Part shown: positions 1 to 6,427 of the stretch, piece by piece | How the letters are laid out: each line of letters begins with the position of its first letter | Numbering within the stretch: the first letter of the stretch is position 1 | DNA from: Clostridiaceae bacterium | GTDB taxonomy: Bacteria > Bacillota > Clostridia > Oscillospirales > Acutalibacteraceae | DNA length: 14,381 nucleotides | NCBI GenBank assembly: GCA_016302625.1 | Contig: JAEDNG010000011.1 | Span: 1 to 14,381 of the forward strand | Reading direction: 5' to 3' | Made by a program: the position numbers and the translations under genes | Notes under the pieces: generated by a model | Told to the model about the DNA's origin: nothing | Seen by the model: the letters and a program-made list of their open reading frames with translations, nothing else | Database searches by the model: none

Positions 1-10
1 GGAGCTTTTA

Positions 11-754
11 ATGAAGGATAACAAAATAAGACTGCAAAAATACCTCTCGGAATGCGGTGTGGCTTCGCGCCGAAAAGCCGAGGAATTAATAGAAGCGGGA
101 AAGGTTAAGGTAAACGGCCATATCGCTTTTTTAGGTGATAAGTTGGACCCGAAACGCGACAAGGTGACGGTTCGCGGCAGAAAAGTTACTGCGGCTAACG
201 AAAAGGTTTACATTATGCTTAACAAGCCGCGCGGTTTCGTCACAACAATGAGCGACGAATTAGGACGTAAAAATGTTTCCGATTTGGTCGCCGACACAGG
301 CGTCAGGCTTTTTCCTGTCGGAAGGCTCGATCGTGATTCTGAGGGGCTTCTAATTATGACAAACGACGGGGATTTTGCCAATAAGCTGACGCACCCTTCG
401 TCGCACGTAAACAAAACCTACCGCGTAACAGTAAAGGGAGAGGCAACCGAGGAGCAGATTTTCAGAATGAAAGAGGGAATACTGCTTGACGGGAAAAAGA
501 CACTTCCCTGCGACTGCTTTATAGCCGAAAGAAAAGCCGACAGAACCGTTCTTATATTTATATTAAACGAGGGCAGAAACCGCCAGATACGCCGTATGTG
601 CGACGCTGTCGGGCTTGAGGTTATGAGGCTTAAACGCACCGAAATTTCCGGCGTAAAGCTCGGTATGCTGCCTCAGGGTAAGTGGAGACCGCTTAACGAA
701 AGGGAAATGCGACATTTAACTAATATTACTCAAAAAAGGGAAGAAGCCGAATGA
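11..754 (+). CDS. rluB: 23S rRNA pseudouridine synthase, RsuA/RluB family
   Basis: The 247-residue product should convert a specific uridine in rRNA (23S for RluB-type members) to pseudouridine in the cytoplasm. An S4 RNA-binding domain occupies about residues 5-52. The catalytic domain follows, with NKPRG at 71-75, the signature GRLDRDSEGLL at 104-114 in which D107 is the catalytic aspartate, and the C-terminal family motif EGRNRQIRRM at 187-196. Length fits RsuA/RluB/RluE/RluF enzymes. The ATG lies 6 bases after a GGAG ribosome binding site at the very edge of the window, so promoter and upstream operon are not visible. The stop codon overlaps the next gene's start as ATGA, suggesting co-translation. 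The family is certain; the RluB label rather than RsuA rests on general resemblance to Firmicute RluB proteins and is less sure. Confidence 0.93.
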   Translation: MKDNKIRLQKYLSECGVASRRKAEELIEAGKVKVNGHIAFLGDKLDPKRDKVTVRGRKVTAANEKVYIMLNKPRGFVTTMSDELGRKNVSDLVADTGVRLFPVGRLDRDSEGLLIMTNDGDFANKLTHPSSHVNKTYRVTVKGEATEEQIFRMKEGILLDGKKTLPCDCFIAERKADRTVLIFILNEGRNRQIRRMCDAVGLEVMRLKRTEISGVKLGMLPQGKWRPLNEREMRHLTNITQKREEAE

Positions 755-1125
755 TTGAATTAGCGCCGATAAGCGACCGAGATGAAATTAAAAGACTGTT
801 TTGTGAAAATCAGCTTGATTATAACGACAATTCCGGCTGTGTAAAGGCAAACTGCGGTGGGGAAGTCCTTGGCTTTTCATTGTATGACATGGATAAAAGC
901 GGTATAACGGTTTTTAAAATATCACCCGAAGACGATTTATCCCTTGCCGACGGTGTTTTGCGAAGTACACTGCATGTCGCCGCCCAGCGTTCGATTATGG
1001 ACGCGTATTATGGCAGTAAAAGCGTCCAAACGCTTTGCGAAAGGCTTAATTTTATAAAAAGCACGGAAGAAAAGCGCATCGATATAAACAAGCTGTTTCA
1101 AAGCTGCTGTGAATGCGGAAAATAA
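751..1125 (+). CDS. Small cysteine-rich GNAT-like protein, function unknown
   Basis: This 124-residue protein is not firmly recognised. The central part (about residues 36-103) has the feel of a shortened GNAT acetyltransferase: a GEVLGFSLYD strand, an acidic turn, the helix-like stretch LADGVLRSTLHVAAQRSI (66-82), and CERLNFIKS (96-104) resembling the terminal LGF element. The pyrophosphate-binding Q/R-x-x-G-x-G/A loop is not evident, so acetyltransferase activity is doubtful. There are seven cysteines, three of them at the extreme C-terminus in CCECGK (C119, C120, C122), which could bind a metal. The start ATG overlaps the rluB stop (ATGA) and is preceded by AGGGAAG at 737-743, so it is probably translationally coupled to the synthase. 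It converges on mntP and ends just before the shared terminator hairpin. Real gene: likely. Function: unknown. Confidence 0.8.
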   Translation: MIELAPISDRDEIKRLFCENQLDYNDNSGCVKANCGGEVLGFSLYDMDKSGITVFKISPEDDLSLADGVLRSTLHVAAQRSIMDAYYGSKSVQTLCERLNFIKSTEEKRIDINKLFQSCCECGK

Positions 1126-1155
1126 TAAAGGCATACCCGTTTAACCGAGTATGCC
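1119..1155 (-). terminator. Terminator of mntP in the convergent gap
   Basis: The inverted repeat GGCATAC/GTATGCC (1130-1136 and 1149-1155) extends inward by two more pairs past one C-A mismatch, leaving a 6-base loop. Read on the minus strand it is followed by TTTATTATTTT (1129 down to 1119), the form of an intrinsic terminator for mntP. The mntP stop codon (complement of 1141-1143) lies in the loop region of the hairpin. On the plus strand the hairpin has no T tract behind it, so it would be a weaker stop for the rluB pair. Confidence 0.8.
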
Positions 1156-1707
1156 CAAATGCTCAAGCAGAATTTTTGTTCCGATAAGAATTAATATTAT
1201 TCCGCCGGCGATTTCCGCTTTGCTTTTGTACTTAAGTCCGAAAATATTACCTACCTTAAGACCGATAGCCGACATAACAAATGTTATACAGCCGATTAAA
1301 GAGACTGCCGATATAATGTTGACGTCGGGCAGCAGGGCAAACGTTATTCCGACCGCCAGCGCGTCAATGCTTGTGGCAACCGCTAAAATCAGCATAGTCG
1401 AGAAGCCAAAAGAGCTGTTTGAATTACTTTCTTCCTTTGAAAAGCCTTCTTTTATCATATTTCCGCCGATTATAATCAGAAGTACAAAAGCAATCCAGTG
1501 ATCATATTTTGTAATGTACCGCTCAAAAGCAGAGCCTAAAAGATATCCGATTGCGGGCATTAATGCCTGAAATCCGCCGAACCACGCGCCGATAATAAAA
1601 TATTGCTTGGGTTTCAGCCACTGAGTGGACAAGCCTTTGCAAACGGACACCGCAAATGCGTCCATAGAAAGTCCCAATGCAATAAAAATCAGTTCGAAAA
1701 TTCCCAT
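1141..1707 (-). CDS. mntP: Manganese efflux pump MntP
   Basis: The 188-residue product is an MntP (YebN/DUF204) family inner-membrane exporter that protects the cell from excess Mn2+. The sequence shows about six hydrophobic helices arranged as two related halves, each with the conserved acidic signature: SMDAFAVSVCKG near residues 14-25 (D16) and SIDALAVGIT at 113-122 (D115). A short polar loop around residues 86-100 (KEGFSKEESNSNSS) links the halves. Length matches the family. The ATG is 5 bases after AGGAGG (complement of 1713-1718). It is transcribed alone, from a strong sigma-A promoter across a leader of about 70 bases with a terminator-like hairpin. It converges on the rluB pair and diverges from the C39-like peptidase gene. 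Confidence 0.95.
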   Translation of the reverse strand: MGIFELIFIALGLSMDAFAVSVCKGLSTQWLKPKQYFIIGAWFGGFQALMPAIGYLLGSAFERYITKYDHWIAFVLLIIIGGNMIKEGFSKEESNSNSSFGFSTMLILAVATSIDALAVGITFALLPDVNIISAVSLIGCITFVMSAIGLKVGNIFGLKYKSKAEIAGGIILILIGTKILLEHLGILG

Positions 1708-1720
1708 ATTTTCCTCCTGA

Positions 1721-1755
1721 AAATAAAACCCGTCCGCACATCAAATGCGTTCGGG
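1721..1755 (-). promoter_or_regulatory. Terminator-like hairpin in the mntP leader (possible attenuator)
   Basis: On the minus strand the mntP leader contains CCCG-AA-CGCA, a 7-base loop, then TGCG-GA-CGGG (1755 down to 1729), directly followed by TTTTATTT (1728 to 1721) and then the AGGAGG site. This is the layout of an intrinsic terminator between promoter and start codon. An upstream ATGCG (complement of 1767-1771) can pair with the CGCAT of the hairpin's left arm and could act as an alternative, antiterminating fold. The stem has an A-A/A-G internal mismatch, so its strength is moderate. It does not resemble the yybP-ykoY manganese riboswitch. A regulatory role is inference. Confidence 0.4.
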
Positions 1756-1767
1756 ATATTTCACTTC

Positions 1768-1797
1768 GCATAAATTATTAAGAATTTTAACATATTA
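1768..1797 (+). promoter_or_regulatory. Possible sigma-G-type promoter of the C39-like peptidase
   Basis: GCATA (1768-1772) and CATATTA (1791-1797) are separated by 18 bases. This matches the consensus I recall for the forespore factor sigma-G of Bacillus subtilis (GHATR, then CATNHTA about 18 bases on). A start near 1804 would leave a leader of about 29 bases. I found no TTGACA-like -35 on this strand in the intergenic region with a usable -10. The site overlaps the mntP promoter on the other strand. The region is AT-rich, so a chance match is possible. Confidence 0.35.
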
Positions 1798-1812
1798 TTA
1801 CATTTTTGTCAA
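1784..1812 (-). promoter_or_regulatory. Sigma-A promoter of mntP
   Basis: On the minus strand, TTGACA (complement of 1807-1812) and TAAAAT (complement of 1784-1789) are separated by exactly 17 bases. This is a perfect -35 and a five-of-six -10 at optimal spacing. Predicted transcription start is near 1777, giving a leader of about 70 bases before the mntP ATG at 1707. Confidence 0.85.
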
Positions 1813-1832
1813 CAAGGGAATGATTTGATTAA

Positions 1833-2591
1833 ATGAATAAGAGAGGTTCAAAAGCAGGGATTTATTTACTTATTGTAATCTTGCTTATATTATTAGTATC
1901 AGGTTCAGCGCTTGCGGTTATTTACCTGCAATCGCAAAAACAAATAATTCCGGATACAACTTCAGTTGATGCGTCTGATACATCTCAACCGGTTATATCG
2001 AACGATAATAATATTCCGTCAAATAAACTCATCAACGCAAAGCATATTTATCAGCTTGAAAATTGGCCGACCGGCTGTGAAAGCGTTTCGGCGGTTATGG
2101 CGCTTAACCACGCAGGTATCAATATTTCTGTTGATGATTTCATAGATAACTATCTCACATGTACAAATCCTCCGTTTAATCCGTATAAATCATTCGGCGG
2201 GAATCCGCGAGACAAAAGCGGTCTTGGCTGCTATGCTCCGGTAATAAAAGAGGCGGTGGATAAAGTTCTTGAGAATATAAATCATGCCGCAAAGCTGTTA
2301 AGCGGTGTTTCTCTTGAAGAGCTTTGCAAGGAATATATTGCCAATGATATTCCTGTAATATTATGGGGAACGCTCGATATGGCAGAGCCGTTTGAATGCA
2401 AAACATGGGAATTTGAGGGCGAAACTTTTACATGGATAAGACCTGAGCATTGTTTACTGCTTATAGGCTACGATGAAGAAAATTACGCTTTCTGCGACCC
2501 AATGCATGAAGAAAGCGTGACGTATTATCCTAAAGCAAAAACAGAAACAGCCTACACAGCGCTCCATTCACAGGCAATTATAATAGAATAG
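1833..2591 (+). CDS. Membrane-anchored C39-like cysteine peptidase
   Basis: The 252-residue product has a short basic N-terminus and one hydrophobic segment (about residues 9-32), either a signal anchor or an uncleaved signal, followed by a Ser/Thr/Asp/Asn-rich linker to about 65. The rest is a C39-like papain-fold domain (Peptidase_C39_2 type). HIYQLENWPTGCESVSAVMAL supplies the oxyanion-hole Q74 and nucleophile C82, PEHCLLLIGYD supplies H206, and AFCDPM supplies D222. The catalytic set is complete, so an active protease, or a related amide or thioester hydrolase, outside the membrane is likely. The substrate is unknown. It is not fused to an ABC transporter, so it is not a bacteriocin-processing C39 exporter. 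The ribosome binding site is weak (AAGGG at 1814-1818, 14 bases upstream). It stands alone between mntP and bofA, with a candidate sigma-G promoter and a strong terminator. Confidence 0.85.
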   Translation: MNKRGSKAGIYLLIVILLILLVSGSALAVIYLQSQKQIIPDTTSVDASDTSQPVISNDNNIPSNKLINAKHIYQLENWPTGCESVSAVMALNHAGINISVDDFIDNYLTCTNPPFNPYKSFGGNPRDKSGLGCYAPVIKEAVDKVLENINHAAKLLSGVSLEELCKEYIANDIPVILWGTLDMAEPFECKTWEFEGETFTWIRPEHCLLLIGYDEENYAFCDPMHEESVTYYPKAKTETAYTALHSQAIIIE

Positions 2592-2616
2592 CGCAAAACG
2601 AGCATTAAGTACAAAT

Positions 2617-2651
2617 CACCGGTTGAATGAATGAACCGGTGGTTTTGATTT
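2617..2651 (+). terminator. Intrinsic terminator after the C39-like peptidase gene
   Basis: A perfect 8-bp stem CACCGGTT/AACCGGTG (2617-2624 and 2634-2641) with a 9-base loop is followed by GTTTTGATTT. It lies 26 bases after the peptidase stop and separates that transcript from bofA. The 125 bases from here to bofA hold no gene and no convincing sigma-A promoter. Confidence 0.88.
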
Positions 2652-2776
2652 ATATAGGGATACATCTGAATATTGATAATTTAAAATAATCAATTTTTTC
2701 GGTAAAAATCTGTAATATCGGCTTAGCTGTTATTTATTTATCCTGCCTCACATATTATTTTTATGGGGGTGAAATT

Positions 2777-3040
2777 ATGGAAATTTTAAAATACGGCGCA
2801 ATAGCCGTGCTGATAATTGGCGCGTTGGCGGTTTTAGTTTGTGCAGTTAAGGGAGGAAAGCCGTTAAAAAGCCTGTTGCTTAACGCTTTTTTAGGTATAG
2901 CGATAATGGCGGTAATAGACTTAACATCAAAATTCACCGGAGTGCATGTTCCGATAAACCGGTGGACGGTAATCGGAGCCGCAGGCTTCGGCGTTCCGGC
3001 AGTCTGCGGCTTTCTTATTTTACCTATAATTTTTAAATAA
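2777..3040 (+). CDS. bofA: BofA-like regulator of pro-sigma-K processing
   Basis: This 87-residue membrane protein belongs to the BofA family. In Bacillus subtilis BofA sits in the outer forespore membrane with SpoIVFA and inhibits the intramembrane protease SpoIVFB until the forespore signals. Visible features are hydrophobic helices at about residues 5-24, 33-50 and 63-85, the conserved asparagine at N36 in the LLLNAFLG segment, the family signature GVHVPINRWT (55-64), and FGVPAVCGFLIL toward the C-terminus. Length equals that of BofA. The ATG is preceded by GGGGGTGA at 2765-2772. It is monocistronic here, between a terminated peptidase gene and the addBA promoter, rather than beside recR as in Bacillus. 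CATATTAT at 2751-2758 resembles a sigma-E -10, but a start from it would fall in the ribosome binding site. The family call is confident; the precise role in this organism is inferred. Confidence 0.88.
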   Translation: MEILKYGAIAVLIIGALAVLVCAVKGGKPLKSLLLNAFLGIAIMAVIDLTSKFTGVHVPINRWTVIGAAGFGVPAVCGFLILPIIFK

Positions 3041-3058
3041 GTTAAATTTCATTACGCC

Positions 3059-3087
3059 TTGAAAATATTATTAGGAAATGTTATATT
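3059..3087 (+). promoter_or_regulatory. Sigma-A promoter of addBA
   Basis: TTGAAA (3059-3064) and TATATT (3082-3087) are separated by exactly 17 bases. Each hexamer differs from consensus at one position. A start near 3094 gives a leader of about 60 bases containing the hairpin and the two-copy repeat described next. Confidence 0.75.
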
Positions 3088-3094
3088 TATGTAT

Positions 3095-3139
3095 GGGCTT
3101 TGCCCTCTAAAATCTAATGTCTGACATCTAATATCTAAA
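3095..3139 (+). repeat. Small hairpin and two-copy 14-base repeat in the addBA leader
   Basis: GGGCTTTGCCC (3095-3105) is a 4-bp GC hairpin at the predicted 5' end of the transcript. It is followed by two adjacent 14-base copies, ATCTAATGTCTGAC (3112-3125) and ATCTAATATCTAAA (3126-3139), identical at 11 of 14 positions. ATGTCTGACAT (3117-3127) across their junction is also an inverted repeat. The hairpin has no T tract, so it is not a terminator for bofA. Function unknown; it could be a fragment of a dispersed intergenic repeat. Confidence 0.5.
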
Positions 3140-3154
3140 TTACGAGGTTTTTTA

Positions 3155-6100
3155 ATGCTTAAATTTATTTTCGGTCGTCCCGCTTCGGGCAAAACATATA
3201 ATGTCCTTAAAATGATAAAAGAGCTTTCAGACTGCGGCAAGCATAGCGTTTTTATCGTACCCGAGCAGTTTTCATTTGAAAGCGAGCGCGCCGTGCTCAG
3301 AACCCTTGGAGATAAGGCGGCGCTTAATGTGTCGGTCATGAGCTTTTCAAGGCTCTGCGACGAGGTGGGACGCACGGTCGGAGGTATAGCGGGCGTAACC
3401 CTGACCGACGCCGACAAGGTAATTTTTATGAACAGAGCGCTGATTTCCGTTGCGGCTGATTTAAAGCTTTGGGCGAGGTATGCCCATTCTGTTTCCTTTG
3501 CTAAAACCATGCTTGATACCGTCGGTGAATTTAAAATTAACGCGGTATCACCCGAAGAGCTGAAAAAAGCGGCAGAGGAAACCGAAAGTCCTGCCCTTGC
3601 GGACAAGCTTAAGGATACTGCGCTTATTTATGAGACCTACGACACGCTTATCGGCGAGCGCTTTATCGACCCTGCCGATAACCTCACAAAGCTTTACAGA
3701 CAGCTCGAAGCTTCTCGCTTTTTTGAAAATAAAACTGTCTTTTTGGATTCGTTTAAGGGCTTTACCGGACAGCAGTTTAAGATAATTGAACGAATACTTT
3801 CTCAGGCGGACGATGTAGTAGTTAGTCTTACAAACGATCCTTTTTCCGACAGGGAGTACAATATTTTTTCCAATATCAGAACCGCCGCTGAGAAAATAAG
3901 AAGAGCCGCCGCAAAATACAAGGTTAGCGAGGCTGAGCCTTTAATTCTTAATGACAGCCGATGCAATTCAGGAAGTATATCGGCAATAGAAAGGCTTATG
4001 TCAGGCAATGAAATCGGTGAAATTACAGACGACGGTGCTGTGACAGTATGCTTGGCCTCAACCGCCGCGGACGAAGCGGAATTTGCCGCGCGAAATATAA
4101 GACGGTTAGTGCGTGAAAAAGGCATGCGCTACCGTGATTTTGTAATAATCGCAAGGGACGCCGACCGTTACGAAACCGCGGTGGAGACCGCCTGTAAGCA
4201 AAACGGAATACCCTGCTTTACCGATAAGCGTGTGCCGCTCTCGGCTTTTCCGCTCACCTCTGCTGTCTCGGCGGCAGCGGAAACTGCAATAAAACAAAAT
4301 ACCGAAAGCATTTTAAGATTTCACAAAACAGGGCTTGGAACGCTTGACTTAAAAGAAATATCCGAGCTTGAAAACTATACATATCTCTGGAACATTGACG
4401 GAAAGCTTTGGGAGCGCGAATGGATAATGGATCCGCGCGGCTTTGTTTCGGACGGAGACGGAGATAAAGCCGACGAAGCCGAACTTTTGCATATTAACGA
4501 ATTAAGGCTTAAAGCCACCGAACCGCTAAATAAATTCCGTGACGAGTTTTGCGGCACAGCCGCAGATATGGCCGCCGCCGCTGTCCGTCTGCTTGAAAGC
4601 TGTAACGCCGCAGAAAAGCTTTCGGAATTGGCGGTAACCTTTAAAAACGACGGTAATGAGTTTTCAAGCGACGTTTTAAAGCAGTCCTACGATATATACA
4701 TGAAGCTGCTTGACAGTCTTGCTGTCTGCTTCGGAGGCAGGGAAATCTCAAAGCAGGAATTTTATGAGGCGTTGACGCTTGCAGTTTCGTTTGAATCTGT
4801 CGGTGTGATACCCCGCATGCTTGACGAGGTTACTTTCGGCGCGGCGGACAGAATCCGTCCGTCAAGACCGAAAGCCGCCTTTATTTTAGGCGCTAATCAG
4901 GGTGTTTTCCCGAAAGGGCTATCGGGCGGCGGAATTTTCGGAATCGGAGAGCGCAAAAACCTTATTGAGCTTGGAATTGACATTCCCGATAACTCGGTTT
5001 CGTCGGTAATTGACGAGGATTTTCTTGTATACTGCAACCTCTGCTGTGCGTCCGACAGGCTTTTCATATCCTATGCCCAGCAGGGACTTACAGGGGAAGA
5101 GCTGGAGCCTTCCGCTTTTGTCGGAGAAATTACCGAAAAGCTTAACTGTAAAAAGGTCAGAGAGCCAAGTGACAGCATAACCGAGGATAATATTCCCGAA
5201 ACTTCGGATAGCGCCTATTCACAATATTGCCGCAGACGGCTTTCAAAGAACAGCGGAGCTGAAGAAATCAAAGCGGCTCTTTGCGGAAAAACGGAATATG
5301 AAAAAATAAACTATCTTGAAGAAAAGCTTTCGGGAACACCTGCAAAGCTTCACGAAAATACCTCAAGACAGCTTTTCGGAAAAGATATCAGTATGTCAGC
5401 GTCAAAATTCGACGTTTTTCACCGCTGTCATTTCCGCTATTTCTGTGAATACGGTCTTAAAGCCGAAAAGCTGCAGCCTGCGGAATTTAATGTTTTACAG
5501 CGCGGAACAATAGTGCATTACTGCCTTGAAAGGCTGGTTTCGGATTATAAAAAAGGTGTTGCGGATTTACCGCAGGAAAAGCTTGACAGCCTGATTGACA
5601 GCTATACCGACGATTATTTAAACGGCATTGCCGGTTACAGAGCAGTCGAGACGGCGAGAGGGAAGTTCTTAGTTTCCAGAATAACCATGCTTATAAAGGA
5701 CGTCGCGTGGCAGTTATCGCGCGAGTTCGCCCAGAGCGGATTTGAGCCTAAATCCTGTGAGCTTAAAATTGGAAAAGGTAAAGATATAAAAGAGCTTGAA
5801 TTTCCGTATGACAGCGGCAAAATCCTGCTTTCGGGCAGTATTGACAGGGTAGACGAATACGATGGCTATATACGGGTTATCGACTATAAAACCGGAAAGC
5901 GAAAATTTAAGCTGCCCGACATTCTGTTCGGGCTCAATCTGCAAATGCTTATCTATCTTTACGCCGTGGTAAGAGGGCGAGGACTGCCCGACGAAAAGGC
6001 GGCGGGAATACTTTATATGCCATCAAAGCGCAATCTTGACGATAAAGGGCTGGCTCAGAACGGTCTGATACGTTCTGAACAGTCAATAGTATCGGCTATG

Positions 6101-6427
6101 GACAGAGAGCTTGCGGGCGAGTTTGTGCCCGAATACAAGGTCACAAAAAGCGGCGCATTAAGCAAAACCTGCACCTCTTTTGTAGAATCGGAGAATTTTT
6201 CCGAGATTTTCGATTATATAGAGGAGCTAATGTATAAGACCGGAAACACTATATCAAGCGGCGATATAGCCGCAAGTCCTGTTGACGGCAAGGACTCTGC
6301 CGCTTGCAAATACTGTAATTACGCGTCGGTCTGCGGCAGAGAAAACGAACCGGGTTTCTGCGTTCCCGACCTTAAAAACGACGAGGTATTTAAAATGATG
6401 AAGGGGGAAGAAAGCGATGGCGTTTAA
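3155..6427 (+). CDS. addB: ATP-dependent helicase/deoxyribonuclease subunit B (AddB)
   Basis: The 1090-residue product is AddB, partner of AddA in the complex that resects double-strand DNA ends up to a Chi site and prepares 3' tails for RecA. The N-terminus has a Walker A loop, GRPASGKT at 7-14. The C-terminal RecB-type nuclease domain carries GSIDRVDEYDG (D897) and VIDYKTGK (D910, K912). The four cysteines that form the AddB 4Fe-4S staple around the nuclease are all present: C758, then C1051, C1054 and C1060 in C-x2-C-x5-C spacing. As usual for AddB, the other helicase motifs are degenerate in the middle of the protein. Length is close to the roughly 1,160 residues of Bacillus subtilis AddB. 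The ATG is 7 bases after GAGG at 3144-3147. addA overlaps the 3' end by 11 bases, the classical addBA order. Confidence 0.96.
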   Translation: MLKFIFGRPASGKTYNVLKMIKELSDCGKHSVFIVPEQFSFESERAVLRTLGDKAALNVSVMSFSRLCDEVGRTVGGIAGVTLTDADKVIFMNRALISVAADLKLWARYAHSVSFAKTMLDTVGEFKINAVSPEELKKAAEETESPALADKLKDTALIYETYDTLIGERFIDPADNLTKLYRQLEASRFFENKTVFLDSFKGFTGQQFKIIERILSQADDVVVSLTNDPFSDREYNIFSNIRTAAEKIRRAAAKYKVSEAEPLILNDSRCNSGSISAIERLMSGNEIGEITDDGAVTVCLASTAADEAEFAARNIRRLVREKGMRYRDFVIIARDADRYETAVETACKQNGIPCFTDKRVPLSAFPLTSAVSAAAETAIKQNTESILRFHKTGLGTLDLKEISELENYTYLWNIDGKLWEREWIMDPRGFVSDGDGDKADEAELLHINELRLKATEPLNKFRDEFCGTAADMAAAAVRLLESCNAAEKLSELAVTFKNDGNEFSSDVLKQSYDIYMKLLDSLAVCFGGREISKQEFYEALTLAVSFESVGVIPRMLDEVTFGAADRIRPSRPKAAFILGANQGVFPKGLSGGGIFGIGERKNLIELGIDIPDNSVSSVIDEDFLVYCNLCCASDRLFISYAQQGLTGEELEPSAFVGEITEKLNCKKVREPSDSITEDNIPETSDSAYSQYCRRRLSKNSGAEEIKAALCGKTEYEKINYLEEKLSGTPAKLHENTSRQLFGKDISMSASKFDVFHRCHFRYFCEYGLKAEKLQPAEFNVLQRGTIVHYCLERLVSDYKKGVADLPQEKLDSLIDSYTDDYLNGIAGYRAVETARGKFLVSRITMLIKDVAWQLSREFAQSGFEPKSCELKIGKGKDIKELEFPYDSGKILLSGSIDRVDEYDGYIRVIDYKTGKRKFKLPDILFGLNLQMLIYLYAVVRGRGLPDEKAAGILYMPSKRNLDDKGLAQNGLIRSEQSIVSAMDRELAGEFVPEYKVTKSGALSKTCTSFVESENFSEIFDYIEELMYKTGNTISSGDIAASPVDGKDSAACKYCNYASVCGRENEPGFCVPDLKNDEVFKMMKGEESDGV

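Noticed and set aside
1523..1771. Minus-strand 82-codon frame starting in the mntP leader
   Set aside because: It overlaps the mntP start in another frame, has no ribosome binding site and no recognisable domain. The mntP frame is a clear family member.
1708..1777. yybP-ykoY manganese riboswitch upstream of mntP
   Set aside because: The leader is only about 70 bases and I cannot find the conserved core of that class. Only a simple hairpin is supported.
3095..3105. GGGCTTTGCCC as a terminator for bofA
   Set aside because: The stem is only 4 bp with no T tract, and it lies downstream of the addBA promoter, so it belongs to that leader.
3052..3606. 184-codon minus-strand frame opposite the start of addB
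   Set aside because: It lies antisense to a gene with clear motifs, runs through the addBA promoter, and its product is a serine-rich low-complexity sequence typical of antisense frames.
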